Shown here: in pieces, positions 6,369 through 12,059 of the stretch
Numbering within the stretch: position 1 is the stretch's first letter
How the letters are laid out: the number at the start of each line of letters is the position of its first letter
Origin: JBEAOO01 sp041164825
GTDB taxonomy: Bacteria > Pseudomonadota > Gammaproteobacteria > Burkholderiales > Burkholderiaceae_C
Direction of reading: 5' to 3'
Assembly: GCA_041164825.1 (NCBI GenBank)
Contig: JBEAOO010000252.1
Location: forward strand, 1-12,059
Length of the DNA stretch: 12,059 nucleotides
Made by a program: the position numbers and the translations under genes
Notes under the pieces: model-generated
What the model saw: the letters and a program-made list of their open reading frames with translations, nothing else
What the model was told of the DNA's origin: nothing
Databases searched by the model: none

Positions 6369-6904
6369 CGCGCTTGCTCCTGGAGTTGCAGCGAGCCAGG
6401 TCGCTCCACCCATTCACCGGCGGCGTCCTGCACGATTTCGCGCACAGATATATCGCTCTCGGTCACTTTGGTGATCTTTCCGTAGTTCTGTCCCACGTAG
6501 TCGCCCACCTTCACTTGATACAGCAGGTTGTCGACCCGCAACAAGGCATACGTTTTGCCCTTTTTCACCATCGTGCCCACCATGGCCATGCCGTCAAGCG
6601 GATAGGCCTCCAGCGGCTCGCGGCGCCGGTTGATCTCGGAGGCCAGCAGTGAATTGGGTTGACGGGCCTCTTGTTTGAGCGCGACCGTCAGCTTTTGGGT
6701 GCTGAAGGGGTCGATGCCGGTGATGGCCATGTAACTCTGCGGATCGAATTTTTTGGGCGCTTCGAGCGGCTGAATGCTGGGCTTGACCTCGCGGGCTTGC
6801 TGATCCATCCACTCTTGCAGCTCTTGCTGCTCGCCGCCGCAGGCGCTGAGCAACAGCGCCACGCACACGAGGCAGAGCGCCGACAGGGGACGATGCGGCA
6901 TCAT
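6365..6904 (-). CDS. pilP: type IV pilus assembly lipoprotein PilP
   Basis: PilP is the periplasmic lipoprotein that links the inner-membrane PilN-PilO dimer to the secretin PilQ. The 179-residue product has a lipoprotein signal peptide with an LSAC lipobox (residues 19-22, lipidated C22) followed by GGEQQE. A flexible Gln/Glu/Pro-rich linker comes next, then the beta-sandwich domain with the family-typical YPLDGMAMVGTM segment and the LLRVDNLLYQVKVGDYVGQN stretch. The start is the first ATG of ATGATG (6904), overlapping the pilO stop as ATGA. The 3' end overlaps pilQ in the same way, which points to coupled translation. Length and order match the family well. Confidence 0.96.
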   Translation of the reverse strand: MMPHRPLSALCLVCVALLLSACGGEQQELQEWMDQQAREVKPSIQPLEAPKKFDPQSYMAITGIDPFSTQKLTVALKQEARQPNSLLASEINRRREPLEAYPLDGMAMVGTMVKKGKTYALLRVDNLLYQVKVGDYVGQNYGKITKVTESDISVREIVQDAAGEWVERPGSLQLQEQAR

Positions 6905-7593
6905 GGCTTGGCCCCTGGCTTGGCGTTTTTGGCCTTGGCGGCATCGCGCACTTGCTGAATCTCTGTCGCGTCGAGGTAGCGGTAGGTGCGCGCGGTGGCT
7001 TTCATGGTCAAGGCGCTGCTGTCTTTGTTGGTGGTGACGGCCAAGTTGTGCAGCGTCACGATGCGCGAGAGGCTGGCGATGTCGGCGGCGAACGAGCCGA
7101 TGTCGTGATAGCGACCACTGACTTCGATGGCGATGGGCAGTTCTGCGTAATAGTCTTTGACCTGCACTTGACCCGGGCGGAACAACTCGAACTGCAGGCC
7201 ACGCCCCAGACCCGCTTGGTTGATGTCCGACAGCAACGCGTCCATTTCGGCCTTGCCGGGCAGCTGCTTTTCAAGTTGATTGACGTACTCTTCAACCAAC
7301 AGCCGCTGCTTGCGCAACTCGCCCAAGTTGATAGCCTGCCCGAGCTTGCTGCGGTAATCGGCCTTGAGCTGGGGTTCTTTGTTGTGCTCGGCGTCGAGGT
7401 TGTCTTGCTCGCCAGTGAGCACCCAAAACCATGCCACAGCCAGCACCATCAGGGCCATGACCACAAAGGTGGCGAGCTTGGGGAGCAGGGGCCACTGACC
7501 GGGCTCGTTGGGGTTGAGTCCTTTGAACTGCGTGGCCGCATCCGCGAACATGCTGTTCAGATCGACATTCATGGATTTGCTGTTGGCCGCCAT
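6901..7593 (-). CDS. pilO: type IV pilus inner-membrane protein PilO
   Basis: PilO is a bitopic inner-membrane protein that pairs with PilN and binds PilP, setting the alignment of the pilus machine. The 230-residue product has a short cytoplasmic N-terminus with the GLNPNEPGQWP segment, one membrane span at about 39-59, a charged helical coiled-coil stretch (about 62-110), and a C-terminal ferredoxin-like domain containing the FRPG segment and YAELPIAIEVSGRYHDIGSF. The C-terminal tail is Lys/Ala-rich. It starts 15 bases after pilN with AAGAG upstream of the ATG at 7593; an internal ATG at 7572 is possible but less well placed. The 3' end overlaps pilP. Confidence 0.96.
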   Translation of the reverse strand: MAANSKSMNVDLNSMFADAATQFKGLNPNEPGQWPLLPKLATFVVMALMVLAVAWFWVLTGEQDNLDAEHNKEPQLKADYRSKLGQAINLGELRKQRLLVEEYVNQLEKQLPGKAEMDALLSDINQAGLGRGLQFELFRPGQVQVKDYYAELPIAIEVSGRYHDIGSFAADIASLSRIVTLHNLAVTTNKDSSALTMKATARTYRYLDATEIQQVRDAAKAKNAKPGAKP

Positions 7594-7608
7594 CGTGCTG
7601 CTCTTGGA

Positions 7609-8247
7609 TTAAACCCGCGCAGCCGAAGCTGCCGGCTTGGCAGGGATGCCAGACGCCGCGTCGGCAGGCGACGCAGCCTTGTCTTGCGGACGCTTGACCA
7701 TGACACGGACCGAGAAATCGAACAGGCGCTTCTGGTCTCGGTTGGTGTTGCTGCTCTGCGTCATCACCTTGATCTCAACCAAGTCGGGCTTTTCGAGCCA
7801 CTCTGAGCTGTAGGCGGTGTTGCGCAAGAATTCAGACACGCGCTCATTGGTTTGCGCAATGCCAGTGAGGCTCACCGATTCACCGTCTTGTTTGATGGAG
7901 GTGAGGTAAACACCTTCTGGCGTCTGCTTGACGAGCTCATTGAGCACGTGGACGGGCACGTTGCGGTCGATTTGCAAATCTTCCACTGCGCGCTGACGCG
8001 CCTTGAGGGCCTCAATTTCGCCCTTCAGGTTGGCAATGTCTTTGATCTGCACTTCCAGCTTGGCGATCTCTGCGCCCAGAAAGGTGTTTCGCTCTTGCTG
8101 GGTGGCTGTGAGTTGCTGAAGCACGAGGTACCACAGCCCGGCAACCAGCAAGCCCGCCACCGCAGCCAAGCCCAGGCCGGCAAAGAAGGCGGTTTTGCGC
8201 CGCTGGCGCTTTTCTTCCCGATGCGGAAGAAGGTTGATGAGAATCAC
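7609..8247 (-). CDS. pilN: type IV pilus inner-membrane protein PilN
   Basis: PilN is a bitopic inner-membrane protein. Its short cytoplasmic N-terminus, here ILINLLPHREEKR, carries the conserved INLLP motif that docks into a groove of PilM. A membrane span at about residues 20-43 follows, then a coiled coil (about 45-92) and a periplasmic ferredoxin-like domain containing the GVYLTSI stretch. The last ~25 residues are an Ala/Pro-rich tail. The start is GTG (8247-8245), overlapping the pilM stop as GTGA, with GGAGG eight bases upstream (8256-8260). The 212-residue length is normal for the family, allowing for the tail. Confidence 0.96.
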   Translation of the reverse strand: MILINLLPHREEKRQRRKTAFFAGLGLAAVAGLLVAGLWYLVLQQLTATQQERNTFLGAEIAKLEVQIKDIANLKGEIEALKARQRAVEDLQIDRNVPVHVLNELVKQTPEGVYLTSIKQDGESVSLTGIAQTNERVSEFLRNTAYSSEWLEKPDLVEIKVMTQSSNTNRDQKRLFDFSVRVMVKRPQDKAASPADAASGIPAKPAASAARV

Positions 8248-9323
8248 TGCAGGAACCTCCGCATGGCCAGCCCGCAGGCGGTCAGGTAGGACGGCGCCTC
8301 ACGCCGAAGCTTGGCCTCTCGCACAGCGGAGCCCAGCTTCATGTTGTCGAAGGGGTTTACGACCATGGAGGCAAAACCCGTGAGCTCGGTCACGCGGTCT
8401 TTCAAACCTGGCAAGGCCGCGGTGCCGCCGGCCAGCATCACGTAGTGCACTTTGTGGTGCGGCGTGCTGGTGAAAAAGTACTGCAGCGCCCGACCGATCT
8501 CTTGCGACAGGCTGTCGACGAAGGGCAGCAAAATGGCGCCCTCAAAATCTTCGGGCAAATCGTTGGCCAGCTTTTTGGCCTCGGCCTCTTCAAAGGAGAA
8601 GCCGTACTGGCGAGAGATCAGTTGCGTGAGTTGCGAGCCGCCAAAGGCTTGATCGCGGTCGTACAACATTTCGTCATCGCGCAACACCTTGAGGCTGGTG
8701 GTGTCGGCCCCAATCTCAAACAGTGCAACAAGCGCGTCTTTGCCCTCGTTGGGCAATGCGCCCACCACCCGCGTCATGGCCAAGCGGGAGGCGTGGGATT
8801 CGATGTCGAGCACCACCGGCTTGAGGCCCGCGGCCTCGGCCAGACCTTGGCGGTCTTGCACCCGGTCTTTGCGCGAGGCGGCAATCAGCACCTCGATGTC
8901 GCCGGCCGACGTGGGGCTGGGGCCAATGACACAGAAGTCCAAGCTCACTTCGTCGAGCGAGAACGGGATGTATTGGTTGGCCTCGGACTCGACCTGCATT
9001 TCGAGCTCTTCTTCGCGCAGGCCGGCGGGCAGCACGATCTTTTTGGTGATCACGGCCGACTGCGGCATGGCCATGGCGACATGCTTGGTGCGGGTGCCAC
9101 TCTTGGAAACCAAGCGGCGCACGGCATCGGCAACCTCGTCGAATTTCTCGATCTGGCCGTCGGTGATCCAACCCTTTTCCAGCGGTTCGGATGAAAACCT
9201 TTCAACCACGTAGTCGCCCGACGCGTCCTGCCCCAACTCGACGAGTTTGACGCTGGACGAACTGACATCCAGGCCGATCAACGGCGGGTGCTTGCGGCCG
9301 AGCAAGGTGTCCAGAAAACTCAC
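8244..9323 (-). CDS. pilM: type IV pilus actin-like ATPase-fold protein PilM
   Basis: PilM is a cytoplasmic FtsA/actin-like protein that binds ATP and the PilN N-terminus and helps connect the envelope complex to the pilus motors. Seen here are the phosphate-1 motif IGLDVSSSSVKLVEL (residues 16-30), a second phosphate motif LFEIGADTTSLKVL (from about 199), and the adenosine-site stretch YVMLAGGTAALPGL (near 290). The GTG at 9323 is chosen because GGGAG (9332-9336) lies eight bases upstream, giving a 359-residue protein that begins MSFLDTLLGRK. An upstream in-frame TTG at 9338 would add five residues and would leave that Shine-Dalgarno inside the gene. It is the first gene of the operon, divergent from mrcA. 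Confidence 0.96.
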   Translation of the reverse strand: MSFLDTLLGRKHPPLIGLDVSSSSVKLVELGQDASGDYVVERFSSEPLEKGWITDGQIEKFDEVADAVRRLVSKSGTRTKHVAMAMPQSAVITKKIVLPAGLREEELEMQVESEANQYIPFSLDEVSLDFCVIGPSPTSAGDIEVLIAASRKDRVQDRQGLAEAAGLKPVVLDIESHASRLAMTRVVGALPNEGKDALVALFEIGADTTSLKVLRDDEMLYDRDQAFGGSQLTQLISRQYGFSFEEAEAKKLANDLPEDFEGAILLPFVDSLSQEIGRALQYFFTSTPHHKVHYVMLAGGTAALPGLKDRVTELTGFASMVVNPFDNMKLGSAVREAKLRREAPSYLTACGLAMRRFLQ

Positions 9324-9364
9324 AACGCCGTCTCCCAAGAGGCCCTTGACAAGGCGCCCAATTG

Positions 9365-9393
9365 TTAATAACTCACTTCAATGCTAGCAGCAA
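9365..9393 (-). promoter_or_regulatory. candidate sigma-70 promoter of the pil operon
   Basis: TTGCTG (9388-9393) and TATTAA (9365-9370) on the - strand are separated by exactly 17 bases, a plausible but imperfect -35/-10 pair. It would start transcription about 35 bases before the pilM GTG. No other strong pair was seen between 9324 and 9450 on this strand. Confidence 0.4.
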
Positions 9394-9570
9394 AGCCATT
9401 GTGCCCCAAAGCTTTTCCCGGATCCGGCCGCCCACTGGACGTTGCATCTGTCACAAGCACTAACGCAGGCAAAACACCAAACGGCTGGGCAAAACACGGG
9501 TCTTTTCGGGGCTTAGGCGTGGGTGCCACACCACACATTCCAGTGAGTCTTCGGCACAGGAACGGCTTTC

Positions 9571-9576
9571 TATAAT
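9571..9576 (+). promoter_or_regulatory. perfect -10 box (TATAAT) of mrcA
   Basis: A consensus TATAAT lies 24 bases before the mrcA ATG, implying a start near 9583 and a leader under 20 bases. The -35 region is poor: nothing better than two matches to TTGACA at 15-18 bases spacing, and there is no TG extension. A short GGAG (9593-9596) lies four bases before the ATG. Confidence 0.6.
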
Positions 9577-9600
9577 CAGCGCGCATTCCGTTGGAGCCCC

Positions 9601-11979
9601 ATGAGCGAACCCCAAGGCCAGGCCGACCAGGCCGCCACCGCATCGTCCCGTCAAAAAAACGCTTCGCTCCCCGCGTGGGTTCGCTGGCCTTTGCGCTTGC
9701 TGTCAGGCGCGCTGGGCTTGGTGGTGGCCGGCGTGGTGTCGGCCGCCTTGCTCGGCGGCTTGGCCCTGGCTTTGGCCTACCCCAACTTGCCCGAACTCAC
9801 CGGCTTGACGGATTACCGCCCCTATCTGCCAATGCGCATCTATTCGGCAGATGGTGTGTTGCTGGGCGAATATGGCGAGGAGCGACGCAACTTCACCCCC
9901 ATCGATCAGATCCCGAAGCTGATGCGCGATGCGGTGCTGGCGATTGAAGATGCTCGCTTTTACGAACACGGCGGGGTTGACTACCTGGGCATCGTGCGCG
10001 CCGGCCTGGCCAATGTGCTGGAGTCGCGAAGCCAGGGCGCATCCACCATCACGATGCAGCTGGCGCGCAATTTTTACCTGCCCACAGAAAAGACCTACAC
10101 CCGCAAGATCTACGAGATTCTGCTGACGCTGAAGATTGAAAGCCAACTCAGCAAAAATCAGATCCTTGAGATCTACATGAACCAGATCTACTTGGGACAG
10201 CGCGCCTATGGTTTTGCATCAGCCAGCGAAATCTATTTTGGCAAGCCGCTGAAAGACCTGTCGGTGGCCGAGGCGGCCATGTTGGCGGGTTTGCCCAAGG
10301 CGCCATCGGCCTACAACCCCATTGCCAACCCCAAGCGTGCCACGGTGCGCCAGCGCTACATCATTGGGCGCATGCTGGAAGGCAAGTTCATTGACGCCGC
10401 CCAGGCCAACGACGCGCTGGCCCAGGAACTGCACTATCGCGCGCAGGTGCAAGTGCCCGTGCACGCCGAGTACGCGACCGAGGCCGCGCGCCAGATGGTG
10501 TTTGCGCAATATGGGGCCGATGCCTACACACGCGGCATCAACGTCACGCTGACCATCAACTCGGCCGAGCAGATGACGGCCTACCACGCGCTGCGCAAGG
10601 GCCTGCTCGACTTTGAGCGCCGCCAAGCCTACCGCGGCCCGGAAGCCTTCATCGACCTGCCAGCCAACCCGGGCGAAGTGGATGCCCGCGTGGCCGAGGC
10701 CCTGACAGACCACCCGGACAACGATGAGATCAAGGCCGGTGTGGCGCTGGAGGTCAGCCCACGCCGCGTGGTGGTCGCCCTGCAAAGCGGCGAGGCGGTG
10801 ACGGTGACGGGCGATGGTCTGAAACCGGTGGCCTCGGGCCTGTCCGACAAGGCCAACCCCAATGTGCGCATTCGCCCCGGAGCGGTGGTGCGCTTGTCCA
10901 AAACCGCCAAAGGCGATTGGAGCCTGACCCAGTTGCCCGAGGTCGAGGGCGCGTTTGTGTCGCTCAACCCGCAAACCGGCGCCATTCGAAGCATGGTGGG
11001 CGGCTTTGACTACGCCAAGAACAAGTTCAATCACGTCACCCAGGCATGGCGCCAGCCGGGCTCCAGCTTCAAGCCCTTCATTTATTCGGCCGCGCTGGAA
11101 AAAGGCTTCACGCCAAGCACGGTGATCAACGACGCGCCGCTCTTTTTTGACGCCGGCAACACCGGCAGCCAACCCTGGGAGCCCAAAAACTACGACGGCA
11201 CCTTCGACGGCCCGATGACCCTGCGCCGCGGCTTGGCGAAGTCAAAAAACATGATCTCGATTCGCATCCTGCAGTCGATTGGCGCGGGCTATGCGCAACA
11301 CTGGATCACCCGCTTCGGCTTCGAGGCCGACAAACACCCCGCCTACCTGACCATGGCGCTCGGCGCGGGCTCGGTCACTCCGATGCAAATGGCGTCGGGC
11401 TACGGCGTGTTTGCCAACGGGGGCTACCGCCTCAACCCGTATCTGATCAGCAAGCTGACCGACGGCCGAGGCAAGATCATCAGCGAGGCCAAACCTCCGG
11501 TGCTGGACGAATCGATGCGCGCCATCGATGCCCGCAACGCCTTTGTGATGACCAGCCTGCTGCAAGAAGTGACCCGCAGCGGCACGGCAGCCAAAGCGCA
11601 AGCCATGCTCAAGCGCCCCGACATTTACGGCAAAACCGGCACCACCAACGACTCGATGGACGCTTGGTTTGCCGGCTACCAGCACGATGCCGTCGGCGTG
11701 GTGTGGATTGGCTACGACACGCCGCGCAAGCTGGGCGACAAGGAAACCGGCGGTGGCTTGTCGCTGCCGGTGTGGATCGACTACATGGCGCAAACGCTCA
11801 AGGGCGTGCCCGTGAAGGAGCCCACGGCGCCAGAAGGAGTGGTACAGATCGGCGGTGAGTGGTACTACGACGAATACACCCGCTCAGCCGGCGTGCGCAG
11901 CGTGGGCCTGGAAGACAAGCTGCCGGCGGCGCCCACCGACGAGGAGAAAAAGGGCATCCTCGACCTGTTCACCCGCTGA
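9601..11979 (+). CDS. mrcA: bifunctional penicillin-binding protein 1A
   Basis: PBP1a polymerises lipid II into glycan strands and cross-links the stem peptides on the periplasmic face of the inner membrane. The 792-residue protein has a short cytoplasmic N-terminus and one membrane anchor (about 30-58). The GT51 transglycosylase domain (about 75-250) contains catalytic E116 in EDARFYEHGG, QGASTITMQLARN (145-157), RKIYEILLTLKIE, KNQILEIYMNQIYLG and AMLAGLPKAPSAYNP. An OB-like domain inserted before the transpeptidase spans roughly 340-450. The transpeptidase carries SSFK (active S488, K491), SKN (548-550) and KTGTT (678-682). All catalytic motifs are intact. It is slightly shorter than E. coli PBP1a (850), largely through a shorter C-terminus. 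Also called ponA. Divergence from pilMNOPQ is the conserved proteobacterial order. Confidence 0.98.
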   Translation: MSEPQGQADQAATASSRQKNASLPAWVRWPLRLLSGALGLVVAGVVSAALLGGLALALAYPNLPELTGLTDYRPYLPMRIYSADGVLLGEYGEERRNFTPIDQIPKLMRDAVLAIEDARFYEHGGVDYLGIVRAGLANVLESRSQGASTITMQLARNFYLPTEKTYTRKIYEILLTLKIESQLSKNQILEIYMNQIYLGQRAYGFASASEIYFGKPLKDLSVAEAAMLAGLPKAPSAYNPIANPKRATVRQRYIIGRMLEGKFIDAAQANDALAQELHYRAQVQVPVHAEYATEAARQMVFAQYGADAYTRGINVTLTINSAEQMTAYHALRKGLLDFERRQAYRGPEAFIDLPANPGEVDARVAEALTDHPDNDEIKAGVALEVSPRRVVVALQSGEAVTVTGDGLKPVASGLSDKANPNVRIRPGAVVRLSKTAKGDWSLTQLPEVEGAFVSLNPQTGAIRSMVGGFDYAKNKFNHVTQAWRQPGSSFKPFIYSAALEKGFTPSTVINDAPLFFDAGNTGSQPWEPKNYDGTFDGPMTLRRGLAKSKNMISIRILQSIGAGYAQHWITRFGFEADKHPAYLTMALGAGSVTPMQMASGYGVFANGGYRLNPYLISKLTDGRGKIISEAKPPVLDESMRAIDARNAFVMTSLLQEVTRSGTAAKAQAMLKRPDIYGKTGTTNDSMDAWFAGYQHDAVGVVWIGYDTPRKLGDKETGGGLSLPVWIDYMAQTLKGVPVKEPTAPEGVVQIGGEWYYDEYTRSAGVRSVGLEDKLPAAPTDEEKKGILDLFTR

Positions 11980-11981
11980 GT

Positions 11982-12010
11982 GGGCGCGGGCGGATGGGCC
12001 CAGCGCGCCC
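11982..12010 (+). terminator. weak inverted repeat after mrcA
   Basis: GGGCGCG (11982-11988) and CGCGCCC (12004-12010) can pair over a 15-base loop just after the mrcA stop. There is no T-run, so an intrinsic terminator is doubtful; a chance GC-rich pairing is equally possible. The remaining bases to the window end show no supportable gene. Confidence 0.2.
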
Positions 12011-12059
12011 CGTGAGCGCGGCTTGGCCTCGCCCTGGACCCCGCCGGCAAAGCAGTGGC

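Noticed and set aside
6369..6413. Upstream ATG (6413) giving a 744-residue PilQ
   Set aside because: It lies inside pilP, lacks a well-placed Shine-Dalgarno and puts 15 extra residues before a normal Lys-rich signal-peptide n-region.
9388..9408. Possible sigma-54 (-24/-12) promoter for pilM (GGGGCAC...TTTGCT on the - strand)
   Set aside because: The distance between the GG and GC elements is twelve bases instead of the required ten.
9381..9575. 64-codon + strand frame in the mrcA-pilM intergenic region
   Set aside because: No Shine-Dalgarno, no recognisable protein pattern, and it covers the promoter boxes of both neighbours.
10219..11793. Antisense frames of 317 and 183 codons opposite mrcA
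   Set aside because: Same shadow effect; mrcA has all glycosyltransferase and transpeptidase motifs on the + strand.
11980..12059. Possible end of a convergent gene (such as cyaY, often near mrcA in betaproteobacteria) at the window edge
   Set aside because: The 80 bases give no recognisable peptide in any frame, so no gene call can be supported.

Overview
The window is about 12 kb of high-GC chromosome, densely coding and codon-biased, with no tRNA, rRNA, CRISPR or insertion sequence that I can see. Gene content and order (mrcA divergent from pilMNOPQ, followed by aroK and aroB) are the classic proteobacterial arrangement. Protein style, GC level and the Ala/Pro-rich tails suggest a betaproteobacterium of the order Burkholderiales, probably near Comamonadaceae. 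That placement is inference from style, not from a search.

Layout, right to left: the + strand carries mrcA (9601-11979), a bifunctional penicillin-binding protein of class 1A. A 277-base divergent intergenic region (9324-9600) holds a perfect TATAAT box for mrcA and a weaker candidate promoter for the pil operon. On the - strand follow pilM, pilN, pilO, pilP and pilQ (9323 down to 4179), the type IV pilus alignment subcomplex and its outer-membrane secretin. They are joined by 4-base stop/start overlaps, except for a 15-base gap between pilN and pilO. After 61 bases comes a 787-residue predicted lipoprotein made of Ig-like domains (4117-1754). Then come aroK (shikimate kinase, overlapping the lipoprotein stop as TTGA), a 189-base gap and aroB (3-dehydroquinate synthase, cut by the window edge).

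How the genes work together: PilM (cytoplasmic actin-like protein), PilN and PilO (inner-membrane dimer), PilP (inner-membrane lipoprotein) and PilQ (secretin) form a trans-envelope conduit for the type IV pilus. PBP1a builds the peptidoglycan that this conduit must cross. AroB and AroK are two steps of the shikimate pathway that often sit at the 3' end of this operon in proteobacteria.

The unexpected item is the Ig-domain lipoprotein between pilQ and aroK. It has visibly lower GC than its neighbours, tandem Ig repeats, a pair of acidic EF-hand-like loops and ten cysteines in five local pairs. Its insertion apparently leaves aroK with a TTG start and no Shine-Dalgarno. It is the best candidate here for something undescribed, possibly a pilus- or secretin-associated surface protein. 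The rest is well-known core biology; the other notes concern start sites, tails and small structures.
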